NCBI GenBank assembly: GCA_964622665.1
Contig: CAZUUO010000031.1
Coordinates: forward strand, 1 to 8,426
DNA: 8,426 bases
DNA from: CAZUUO01 sp964622665
GTDB lineage: Bacteria; Patescibacteriota; Patescibacteriia; Magasanikbacterales; GCA-002688135
Direction: 5' to 3'
In this document: piece by piece, positions 1 to 4,582 of the stretch
Numbering within the stretch: the first letter of the stretch is position 1
How the letters are laid out: the number at the start of each line of letters is the position of its first letter
Notes under the pieces: generated by a model
What the model saw: the letters and a program-made list of their open reading frames with translations, nothing else
What the model was told of the DNA's origin: nothing
Databases searched by the model: none
Made by a program: the position numbers and the translations under genes

Positions 1-18
1 ACCCGCCAATAAGCGGAT
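1..18 (-). terminator. Possible terminator hairpin after the secreted-protein gene, cut by the window edge
   Basis: On the minus strand, 15 nt after the stop of the secreted-protein gene, ATCCGC, a 6-nt loop TTATTG and GCGGGT form a 6-bp stem that includes one G-U pair. The T-run needed for an intrinsic terminator would lie beyond the left edge and cannot be seen. On the plus strand the same hairpin is followed by ATTTT, so it could also serve a convergent gene outside the window. Confidence 0.35.
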
Positions 19-32
19 TTTAAAGTGGCCTT

Positions 33-506
33 TTATTTTCCTTTAAACATACCTCCATGCATCCCTCGTTCTCCTTTGGGAGATTCCATGCGGGTAATCA
101 TGGCATCACGTTGTTGTGTAGTAATCTTACCCGAAGCAACATCTGCATCCAATTTTGCTTTCATAGCAACTTTGTGAGCAGCTTGTTGTTCTGTGAAGAA
201 AGCCTGTAATTGTTCCTTAGTTTTACCTTTTGACGTAGCTAAGGCTTCCAGTGACGTTTTACTCGTGCGCGCATTTTCCAAATCTGCAACACTTACCCCC
301 AAAAACGTTGCCAATTTTTCCTGTTGTGCAGCATGCTCTGCTGCCCGATCCTCATTATTAAATCCACCACCGTTACATCCAACTCCTCGTTCAATTTTCG
401 TCGGTGTAGTAGTTGTAGTATCGGTCGCAGCAGACGCATAGGTTGCACCCGTTGCCAACACTCCTAGTGACAAAACTCCTAAAACACCTTTTGTAAGTAT
501 ATTCAT
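33..506 (-). CDS. Secreted small helical protein (DUF2680-like architecture)
   Basis: A 157-aa exported protein of unknown function. Residues 1-26 form a clear Sec signal peptide: a Lys near the N-terminus, a hydrophobic core GVLGVLSLGVLATG, and an ASA-A cleavage site. A Thr-rich linker (28-36) and a Gly-rich patch around Cys44 follow. Residues about 57-140 are amphipathic helices with the pattern 'LATFLGVSVADLENA ... LEALA ... GKTKEQLQAFF', then 'KLDADVASGKITTQQRDAM'. This resembles secreted Gram-positive and CPR proteins with DUF2680/YckD-like helical repeats; that match is by eye. The C-terminus is rich in Gly, Met and His (residues 145-157). The ATG at 506 has no Shine-Dalgarno sequence. 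The gene lies downstream of the antiporter, behind that gene's own terminator, so it probably has its own promoter, which I could not place with confidence. A role in the envelope or in metal binding would be speculation. Confidence 0.8.
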   Translation of the reverse strand: MNILTKGVLGVLSLGVLATGATYASAATDTTTTTPTKIERGVGCNGGGFNNEDRAAEHAAQQEKLATFLGVSVADLENARTSKTSLEALATSKGKTKEQLQAFFTEQQAAHKVAMKAKLDADVASGKITTQQRDAMITRMESPKGERGMHGGMFKGK

Positions 507-580
507 AGTGATAATGTTAATTTCTGTAGGCCGGATCTACACTTCTATTACAAAACAATATCTCTACTTATTTCATTTAT

Positions 581-605
581 AAAAAATTTAACGAATACTC
601 GTTAA
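581..605 (-). terminator. Intrinsic terminator overlapping the stop codon of the antiporter gene
   Basis: On the minus strand TTAACGA, loop GTAT and TCGTTAA form a perfect 7-bp stem, followed by A and six Ts. The 3' arm contains the TAA stop codon of the antiporter gene, so the terminator is embedded in the end of the coding sequence. The stem is AT-rich but has a good T-tract. Confidence 0.65.
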
Positions 606-1544
606 TAAATAAACGATATAACCAATGTAACATCCGATCAAAACAATGCCTTGCCAACGCTCAATGGTATGTTTCTTTCCCACAAACATAATAAGAAACA
701 GCACAATACTTGCCGCCCCCACCATGAGAATGTCGCTATTTGAGGAAGTAAAAAATGGAAGAGGTGCAATAACACCGCTAACACCCAATATAAAGAAAAT
801 ATTGAAAATGTTGGAGCCGACAATGTTACCAATAGCTATATCACTTTGCTTTTTATAGGCAGCAACTACTGATGTTGCAAGTTCGGGTAACGATGTCCCT
901 ACCGCAACAATAGTTAAACCAATCACCGATTGAGATATACCAAAGGCGGTTGCAAAATATACCGCAGCATCAACAATCCACTTTCCTCCAACAATTAACA
1001 ACAATAATCCTAAGAAAATATAACCGACCGAAGCAATTACTGATAATTTCTTTATGGTACCCTCTTCACTGATTCCATGCTTTGCAATCCCAAACGTGTA
1101 ATACAAAAAAATAACAAAAAATGATAATAAAATTACGGCATCACCAGCAGTTAAAATATTTGTCGTAACATCACCCCAATAACTATCATTTACCAAAACT
1201 CCCACAACCAAAGCCGCCAAAAAACTAAAGGGAATTTCCTTTAATACCGTATTTTTATTTGCCGTAAGTGGGTAAACCAAGGCACTTATCCCTAAAATTA
1301 AAAAAATATTCGCAATATTACTTCCTAAAATATTTCCAATAGCAATTTCAGTCGTACCACGAACGCTCGCCAACACATTCACCACCAATTCAGGTGCCGA
1401 TGTCCCAAAAGCTACGATAGTTAAACCGATTACAATACTGGAAATATTGAACCGTCGAGCAACCGACGCAGCACCATCAACCAATAAGTCAGCCCCCTTA
1501 ACAAGTAACCCCAACCCAATCAATAATAGAATTGCCGGCATCAT
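588..1544 (-). CDS. Ca2+/Na+ antiporter, CaxA/YrbG type (Ca2+:cation antiporter superfamily)
   Basis: An integral membrane cation antiporter of 318 aa, the usual length for prokaryotic CaCA/YrbG proteins. It should exchange Ca2+ for Na+ (or H+) across the cytoplasmic membrane. Both hallmark alpha repeats are present. The first has GTSAPE (47-52) and GNILGSNIANI (70-80). The second, inverted, has GTSLPE (216-221) and GNIVGSNIFNI (239-249). The two Glu residues E52 and E221 match the essential ion-binding glutamates of the family. About ten hydrophobic segments surround a loop near residues 155-166. The start is ATG-ATG, with the second Met equally possible, and there is no Shine-Dalgarno sequence. 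A -10-like TATAAT lies 10 nt before the ATG, suggesting a leaderless message. The upstream YgjP-like gene ends 57 bp away. The stop codon lies in a terminator hairpin, so the gene appears to be monocistronic. Confidence 0.93.
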   Translation of the reverse strand: MMPAILLLIGLGLLVKGADLLVDGAASVARRFNISSIVIGLTIVAFGTSAPELVVNVLASVRGTTEIAIGNILGSNIANIFLILGISALVYPLTANKNTVLKEIPFSFLAALVVGVLVNDSYWGDVTTNILTAGDAVILLSFFVIFLYYTFGIAKHGISEEGTIKKLSVIASVGYIFLGLLLLIVGGKWIVDAAVYFATAFGISQSVIGLTIVAVGTSLPELATSVVAAYKKQSDIAIGNIVGSNIFNIFFILGVSGVIAPLPFFTSSNSDILMVGAASIVLFLIMFVGKKHTIERWQGIVLIGCYIGYIVYLLTSIR

Positions 1545-1554
1545 AAAATTTCAC

Positions 1555-1588
1555 ATTATATATAAAAAAATATACCAAATTATATCAA
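1555..1588 (-). promoter_or_regulatory. Candidate promoter of the antiporter gene
   Basis: On the minus strand TTGATA (1588-1583) is followed after 18 bp by TATATA (1564-1559), which overlaps a consensus TATAAT (1560-1555). The ATG is 10 nt after TATAAT, so transcription would begin almost at the start codon. The stretch is very AT-rich, so chance matches are easy. Confidence 0.45.
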
Positions 1589-1601
1589 TCCCCACAACGA
1601 A

Positions 1602-2159
1602 TTACCGTAAATCATACTGTCGTAATTCCTTACGACATTGCTTAAAATGAGGAACAACACGAGATACCTCCTCCCAAAAAGATGCGGAATGATTAAAATG
1701 TTTGGTATGACACAATTCATGCACAATGATGTACGTCTGCAAATGGTGCGGCAATTGCGTAATAACAAAATTAAACGTAAGTGTTCCCTTGCGCGAACAG
1801 GTTCCCCATCGTGATTTCATACGTCGCACCGCAATACGCGTATACAAAAACTGATACTCGATGTTTATTTCAGCAACCCGTTGTTCCAAAAAAGTAAGAA
1901 CTGATTGTCGCTTCGTCCGATAATCTCCCAAAGAATCGTCAAAGGTACGCAGTGGTGGCAACGCCTGAACATACGCAATCTTTTTTTGAATCCAATCAGC
2001 TTTCTCTTGCACCATTTTCTCAAGAACCAAATCCGATATACGAGCAGGTGCCCGAACAATAATCTGCGCATCCCTTGTTACTGCAATACTAATACTGCGT
2101 CGTGACCGTGATCGCTTACGCGTAAAGGTCATGCTAGGCGATGAAAACATCGGCTCCAT
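1602..2159 (-). CDS. YgjP-like zinc metallopeptidase (DUF45/M48-like)
   Basis: A 185-aa protein of the YgjP/DUF45 metallopeptidase family, related to the SprT and WSS1 HExxH proteins. Known members have poorly defined cellular roles. The signature 'VHELCHTKHFNHSASFW' holds the zinc site HELCH (147-151) with Glu148 as catalytic base and a likely third ligand His157. The family's upstream motif RWGTCS (117-122; usually WGSC) precedes it at normal spacing. The N-terminus is basic (residues 14-21), with beta strands 'SISIAV...IIVRAP' typical of the family. The start is ambiguous. The ATG at 2159 overlaps the NUDIX gene by 26 nt. Met4 (2150) has GGAG 3 nt upstream. Met10 (2132) begins one base after the NUDIX stop (TAG-C-ATG), which would remove the overlap and still leave the fold intact. 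It is co-transcribed with the NUDIX gene in all three cases. Confidence 0.9.
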   Translation of the reverse strand: MEPMFSSPSMTFTRKRSRSRRSISIAVTRDAQIIVRAPARISDLVLEKMVQEKADWIQKKIAYVQALPPLRTFDDSLGDYRTKRQSVLTFLEQRVAEINIEYQFLYTRIAVRRMKSRWGTCSRKGTLTFNFVITQLPHHLQTYIIVHELCHTKHFNHSASFWEEVSRVVPHFKQCRKELRQYDLR

Positions 2160-2661
2160 ATTTTTTCCCGATTATCTCTTGCAGCAAAGCAACCCCATCG
2201 ATACAGTAATACATTTTTATATTCGGAATTTCGTGAAAGGGCACCCACTGTGCTTCAGTCAACACATTTTTTTCATGAGTATCAAAGAAATCAGTAGAAA
2301 TCTGGCCCCCAACAATCTCACACCAATAAAATAGAAAAATGCCATGATAATGTTTACTACTATCCCGTAAACTAGAAAAAAATCCGTCGCGTACAGCAGC
2401 AAGTTCTCCAACCACCACATCCAACCCCGATTCTTCCTTCACTTCACGCACCAACGCATCAATAATTCGTTCACCTTTATCAATGCCACCACCACAAAAA
2501 GTAAATCCATCTCCAAATTGCCGTGGCAGCAAAATACACCCATCTTTCACAATAATTCCATACACTGATGGACGAAAGTGTAATTGATCACTAGGAACTG
2601 CAACCGTTGTAAGATTTCGAGGTTGTATACAGCTAACGTGTTCAGGTTTCATAGATAACAT
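2134..2661 (-). CDS. NUDIX hydrolase
   Basis: A 175-aa NUDIX-fold pyrophosphohydrolase that should cleave a nucleoside diphosphate linked to another moiety. The Nudix box is a perfect match to GX5EX7REUXEEXGU at residues 58-80: Gly58, Glu64, then REVKEESGL (72-80), whose glutamates bind Mg2+. The strand before the box (FTFCGGG) and 'CEIVGGQI ... AQWVPFHEIP' after it are typical of the family. The substrate cannot be read from the sequence. The first 30 residues lie outside the core. ATG codons occur at 2661 (Met1) and 2652 (Met4). A candidate extended -10 element TGG-TAGTAT ends one base before Met1, so if that promoter is real Met4 is the start and the message is leaderless. The gene overlaps or abuts the YgjP-like gene, forming a two-gene unit. 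Upstream it is insulated by the terminator at 2712-2742. Confidence 0.93.
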   Translation of the reverse strand: MLSMKPEHVSCIQPRNLTTVAVPSDQLHFRPSVYGIIVKDGCILLPRQFGDGFTFCGGGIDKGERIIDALVREVKEESGLDVVVGELAAVRDGFFSSLRDSSKHYHGIFLFYWCEIVGGQISTDFFDTHEKNVLTEAQWVPFHEIPNIKMYYCIDGVALLQEIIGKKYGADVFIA

Positions 2662-2662
2662 A

Positions 2663-2671
2663 ATACTACCA
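2663..2671 (-). promoter_or_regulatory. Candidate extended -10 element before the NUDIX gene
   Basis: TGG-TAGTAT on the minus strand fits an extended -10 (TGn plus hexamer). No good -35 is seen 17 bp upstream. It is part of a 13-base string, TATTGGTAGTATT, that recurs before pyrD (6812-6824). Its position supports Met4 rather than Met1 as the NUDIX start. Confidence 0.35.
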
Positions 2672-2711
2672 ATATATACCTACACCATAGCGCAAACACC
2701 AAAAGAAAACA

Positions 2712-2742
2712 AACAAAAAACCTCTGAGGAAACAGAGGTTTT
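2712..2742 (-). terminator. Strong intrinsic terminator after the zinc-ribbon gene
   Basis: On the minus strand CCTCTG, loop TTTCCT and CAGAGG form a 6-bp GC-rich stem that extends to 10 bp through flanking AAAA/TTTT. TTTTTTGTTTG follows. It sits 6 nt after the TAG of the zinc-ribbon gene and ends the three-gene operon. Because the A and T flanks are symmetrical it could also work on the plus strand. Confidence 0.9.
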
Positions 2743-2747
2743 GCAAA

Positions 2748-2990
2748 CTATTTTTTCCATCGCGGCGCAAATCCAATCATAAAGGTATACACATGCGCTA
2801 ACAACTTTGGAGTACCACGACATATCATGCTATCAAATGCTCGTTTTTTAAATTCCCGTACATCGTTCCCCTGATAACACAATGCACCATCTTTAAAACA
2901 ATAACTACAGTATAGCGGTGATTCACGAACTCCTGGATCTTTTGCAAACGGCATCAAACAACTTTGACATGCATTACATTCTTTCGCCAT
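2748..2990 (-). CDS. Small putative zinc-ribbon protein (Zn_ribbon_2-like)
   Basis: An 80-aa protein resembling the 'putative zinc ribbon' family (PF12674, recognised by eye). It has two CxxC knuckles: Cys8-Gln-Ser-Cys11 in 'CQSCLMPFAKDP' and Cys28-Ser-Tyr-Cys31 in 'YCSYCFKDG', which should hold one zinc ion. Extra cysteines at 5, 38 and 57 are less regular. The usual family opening is CQSCGMP; here Gly is replaced by Leu. The C-terminal half (about 42-80) is a short helical tail ending in basic residues. Its function is unknown. The start ATG lies 2 nt after the stop of the DoxX-like gene and no Shine-Dalgarno sequence is seen, so translation is probably coupled. It is the last gene of the operon and is followed directly by a strong terminator. 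Confidence 0.85.
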   Translation of the reverse strand: MAKECNACQSCLMPFAKDPGVRESPLYCSYCFKDGALCYQGNDVREFKKRAFDSMICRGTPKLLAHVYTFMIGFAPRWKK

Positions 2991-2992
2991 AT

Positions 2993-3370
2993 TTATTTAC
3001 TCATGGTATGAAATGTGCGATATGACACCGCCAAAATTCCCAAAAAAACCAACGGAAAATATGTCATTCCATTTGATAATCCATCAACAACCGCATGAGA
3101 CACGAATGCGCTCACAAACACAAACCCAAATCCTGCATATGCCCATTCCTTAATGCGAGCCGAAACTGCGGGAATAATGAGCGCCAATGAACCCGAAACT
3201 TTAAAACCTCCAAGCAAATATCTAAAATAATCAGGGTATCCCAAATGTGCGACTCCCTCACGAGCAAGCTCGGTATGCGATGTTAATGCCACCATCACAC
3301 CTTCAAATAAAAATATAATAACCGTCGTAACCCAAAACAAAACACGCGTTGCTTTCTTTGATAATGTCAT
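2993..3370 (-). CDS. DoxX-like (DoxX_2) four-helix membrane protein
   Basis: A 125-aa integral membrane protein of the DoxX-like family. Four hydrophobic segments lie at about 10-29, 50-69, 76-97 and 102-118. Family features are clear: 'LGYPDYFRYLLGG' before helix 2, 'FKVSGSLALIIP' within it, and 'RIKEWAYAGFGF' entering helix 3, followed by SHAVVDG. Members are small membrane proteins of largely unknown biochemical role, sometimes linked to redox or thiol metabolism. The first residues MTLSKKATR give a positively charged cytoplasmic N-terminus. The gene starts 11 nt after the stop of the membrane-anchored protein and ends 2 nt before the zinc-ribbon gene, so it is the middle member of a three-gene operon. 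Full length for the family, with no anomalies. Confidence 0.92.
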   Translation of the reverse strand: MTLSKKATRVLFWVTTVIIFLFEGVMVALTSHTELAREGVAHLGYPDYFRYLLGGFKVSGSLALIIPAVSARIKEWAYAGFGFVFVSAFVSHAVVDGLSNGMTYFPLVFLGILAVSYRTFHTMSK

Positions 3371-3381
3371 ATGCTTATATA

Positions 3382-3960
3382 CTACTTAATATAGGGATAT
3401 TTTGCCATATACGCCTTATTCAACTCACACTTCCCCATACACTCTGGTTGCCAATACTCAATTTCCGTACCCGGCGTACCATATAAAAATCCAAAATAAC
3501 CATTTTTTAAATAATTTTTTCCATCCCCACGAAGCAATACATCAACACCATATAAATACTGCTGCTTATTGTCATGTATGGTAACCATGATGCCGTAAAC
3601 TTTTGGTACATCAGAGTGCATGCGATAATAATCGACTAACGGATTAATAAGACGTTTAGTAATCATTTCTTTTTCAGCATCACTAAACTTTCCTCCCGGA
3701 TTAAAAACAACAACAGGATCAATGCCATTATTAAGATCTTGAGGAACAATGACGTCAGGTTTTACTCCCAAAGACACAACAGGAGAATCAGTAGCAGCTT
3801 GTCTCTCAAGTTGAGCAATACGGTCATCGCGCCACGAAAGATCATACACATATTCCCTACCAAGAGAGCCGACAATACTATCATGCACAAAATATCCAAT
3901 ACTCGCTGTCAATAAAAAAATTACTATCCCTACAAAAAAATAATTTCGCATAGTATACAT
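3382..3960 (-). CDS. Membrane-anchored extracytoplasmic protein of unknown function
   Basis: I do not recognise the family. With the start chosen here it is 192 aa: one N-terminal membrane helix ('YFFVGIVIFLLTASIGYFV', about residues 7-25), a short coiled-coil-prone stretch ('DDRIAQLERQAATD'), then a globular domain from about residue 80 to the end. That domain carries 'SDAEKEMITKRLINPLVDYY', strands such as 'VYGIMVTIHD' and 'YLYGVDVLLRGDGK', and a C-terminal Cys-x3-Cys (ECMGKC). The topology suggests an N-in protein with its domain outside the membrane. An in-frame ATG exists at 3984, but a consensus promoter (-10 at 3973-3968) lies between it and the next ATGs, so a transcript from that promoter would not contain it. 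I chose Met at 3960; 3951 is also possible and gives 189 aa. First gene of the operon with the DoxX-like and zinc-ribbon genes. Confidence 0.75.
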   Translation of the reverse strand: MYTMRNYFFVGIVIFLLTASIGYFVHDSIVGSLGREYVYDLSWRDDRIAQLERQAATDSPVVSLGVKPDVIVPQDLNNGIDPVVVFNPGGKFSDAEKEMITKRLINPLVDYYRMHSDVPKVYGIMVTIHDNKQQYLYGVDVLLRGDGKNYLKNGYFGFLYGTPGTEIEYWQPECMGKCELNKAYMAKYPYIK

Positions 3961-3967
3961 ATACCCT

Positions 3968-3996
3968 ATTATAACACACCCCATTAAAAAACCACA
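3968..3996 (-). promoter_or_regulatory. Extended -10 promoter of the anchored protein, DoxX and zinc-ribbon operon
   Basis: On the minus strand TGT-TATAAT is a full extended -10 element (TATAAT at 3973-3968). A weak -35 TGTGGT (3996-3991) sits 17 bp upstream, inside the terminator stem of the preceding gene. Transcription should begin near 3962-3960, at or just before the ATG at 3960. This makes the promoter decisive for the start of the downstream gene. Confidence 0.7.
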
Positions 3997-4013
3997 TCCC
4001 GTAGGACATGGTT
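3986..4013 (-). terminator. Intrinsic terminator with a UACG tetraloop, after the small frameshifted gene
   Basis: On the minus strand AACCATGTCC, loop TACG and GGATGTGGTT form a 10-bp RNA stem (two G-U pairs) closed by C-UACG-G, a UNCG-class stable tetraloop. The six-T run TTTTTT includes the last two stem bases. It starts 19 nt after the stop of the small gene at 4033-4244 and overlaps the -35 of the next promoter. Confidence 0.85.
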
Positions 4014-4032
4014 CTTGTGTTAAAACTCAGTA

Positions 4033-4244
4033 TTAATCAAGACACGTAATATCGAACGAGCAATCGCGCATACTCATGCGATCATCTTCTCGCACATGGA
4101 GCAATCCAATGACATCAGCAGCATCTTCATTTAAATCAAAATGGCGAATCGAATTTCTCCTCAAATATACATGGCGGGATTCATTACTACCTCGCCCTCG
4201 CGGTGTTTTTTTGGTGTCACCGTCTTACGCTTTGCTACTGACAT
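4033..4244 (-). CDS. Small gene read through a -1 frameshift at A7 (about 70 aa, unknown function)
   Basis: The zero frame starts at ATG 4244, 3 nt after GGGGAGGG, and encodes MSVAKRKTVTPKK, then runs out at TGA 4163-4161 (27 aa in total). The -1 frame is open from a stop at 4227-4225 down to TAA 4035-4033. It has no convincing start of its own, only a TTG and internal ATGs. The two frames overlap across a seven-A run (4212-4206) that sits in the zero frame as A_AAA_AAA. Slipping -1 there gives a 70-aa protein: a basic N-terminal third, then 'RHVYLRRNSIRHFDLNEDAA', 'DVIGLLHVREDDRMSMRD' and a C-terminus with two cysteines. The gene has a strong promoter, the only strong Shine-Dalgarno sequence here, and a terminator after the -1 stop, so it looks like a complete transcription unit. 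Alternatives are an A7/A8 sequencing error, phase variation, transcript slippage, or a recent frameshift mutation. I do not recognise the product. Confidence 0.55.
4173..4196 (-). promoter_or_regulatory. Possible frameshift-stimulating hairpin
   Basis: On the minus strand GGCG, a bulged A, GG, an 11-nt loop, CC and CGCC can pair to give six G-C pairs. The hairpin starts 9 nt after the A7 run, at the upper end of the spacing usual for bacterial -1 frameshift stimulators. The bulge and long loop lower its stability, so its role is an inference. Confidence 0.35.
4206..4212 (-). promoter_or_regulatory. A_AAA_AAA slippery heptamer (putative -1 frameshift site)
   Basis: Seven As in phase with the zero frame (CC-A AAA AAA-C) fit the X XXY YYZ slippery pattern, of the A-rich type used by bacterial genes and IS elements. 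It is the only homopolymer in the 61-nt overlap where a switch from the zero to the -1 frame is possible. Confidence 0.5.
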
Positions 4245-4247
4245 ACA

Positions 4248-4255
4248 CCCTCCCC
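4248..4255 (-). promoter_or_regulatory. Strong Shine-Dalgarno sequence of the small frameshifted gene
   Basis: GGGGAGGG on the minus strand contains GGAGG, 4 nt before the ATG at 4244. No other start codon in the window has a comparable ribosome binding site. It decides the start of the small gene. Confidence 0.75.
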
Positions 4256-4275
4256 AAAGGGTTGTCGGTTACCAC

Positions 4276-4303
4276 ACTATAAAGAAAAAACACAAAATGT
4301 CAA
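4276..4303 (-). promoter_or_regulatory. Near-consensus sigma70-type promoter of the small gene
   Basis: On the minus strand TTGACA (4303-4298, perfect -35) and TATAGT (4281-4276, one mismatch) are separated by 16 bp. Transcription should start near 4269, giving a leader of about 25 nt that holds the Shine-Dalgarno sequence. It begins 12 nt after the stop of the YdeI/OmpD-associated gene and is the best promoter in the window. Confidence 0.8.
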
Positions 4304-4315
4304 TGTAATAAAATA

Positions 4316-4564
4316 TTATCGATGCTTACATCCAGCCCAACAACACGGTCGACGTTTACCTTCCTGTAACTCCTCAATAGTACGTCGTATTCTTCGTGCT
4401 CGCGTTTCAGGTTGCTTTGCATCAAGAACCCAACAAATAAATTCATTGCGTGCCAGCGGTGTAATATCCTCCCACAACGCAACAATTTGACGTTGTACAA
4501 ACAACGCCTTTCGTAAATCTGAAGGAATGGTGTGGGGTAATGCAGTATGACGAATTTCCTTCAT
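4316..4564 (-). CDS. Short YdeI/OmpD-associated (OmdA) family protein
   Basis: An 82-aa protein matching the C-terminal OmdA module (PF13376, 'bacteriocin-protection, YdeI/OmpD-associated'), recognised by eye. The chain has 'IPSDLRKAL', then 'ALWEDITPLARNEFICWV', then the hallmark 'AKQPETRARRIRRTIEEL' and 'QEGKR'. Longer family members carry an N-terminal domain as well; here only the OmdA core is present. It ends in a cysteine-rich tail CCWAGCKHR (residues 74-82) that could bind a metal; this is inference. The biochemical role of the family is not established. The open frame extends to a TTG at 4570, but the first ATG, at 4564, fits the family start better. The gene lies 18 nt after the kinase-fold gene and is probably the last gene of the pyrD, kinase-fold, OmdA group. 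No good terminator follows it. Confidence 0.82.
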   Translation of the reverse strand: MKEIRHTALPHTIPSDLRKALFVQRQIVALWEDITPLARNEFICWVLDAKQPETRARRIRRTIEELQEGKRRPCCWAGCKHR

Positions 4565-4582
4565 AATCAATACAATAAAAAA

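Noticed and set aside
403..425. GTAGTAGTTGTAGTATCGGT simple-sequence stretch
   Set aside because: It encodes the Thr-rich linker of the secreted protein with mixed codons; not a tandem repeat array or CRISPR.
193..441. Plus-strand open frame opposite the secreted-protein gene
   Set aside because: It is the antisense of a gene with a clear signal peptide and helical repeats; the product has no recognisable features.
1447..1650. Plus-strand open frame spanning the antiporter start
   Set aside because: It lies opposite the first alpha-helical part of the antiporter and the intergenic promoter region; no start signals.
1580..1768. Alternative minus-strand frame overlapping the end of the YgjP-like gene
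   Set aside because: It is out of frame with the HExxH gene and contains no family features.
4076..4282. Plus-strand open frame of 68 codons opposite the small frameshifted gene
   Set aside because: No promoter or ribosome binding site on the plus strand, composition like an antisense shadow, and every regulatory signal in the region is on the minus strand.
4304..4319. AT-only inverted repeat TAATA-TTT-TATTA after the OmdA-like gene, considered as a terminator
   Set aside because: The stem is only five A-T pairs and is followed by the -35 of the next promoter rather than a T-run.
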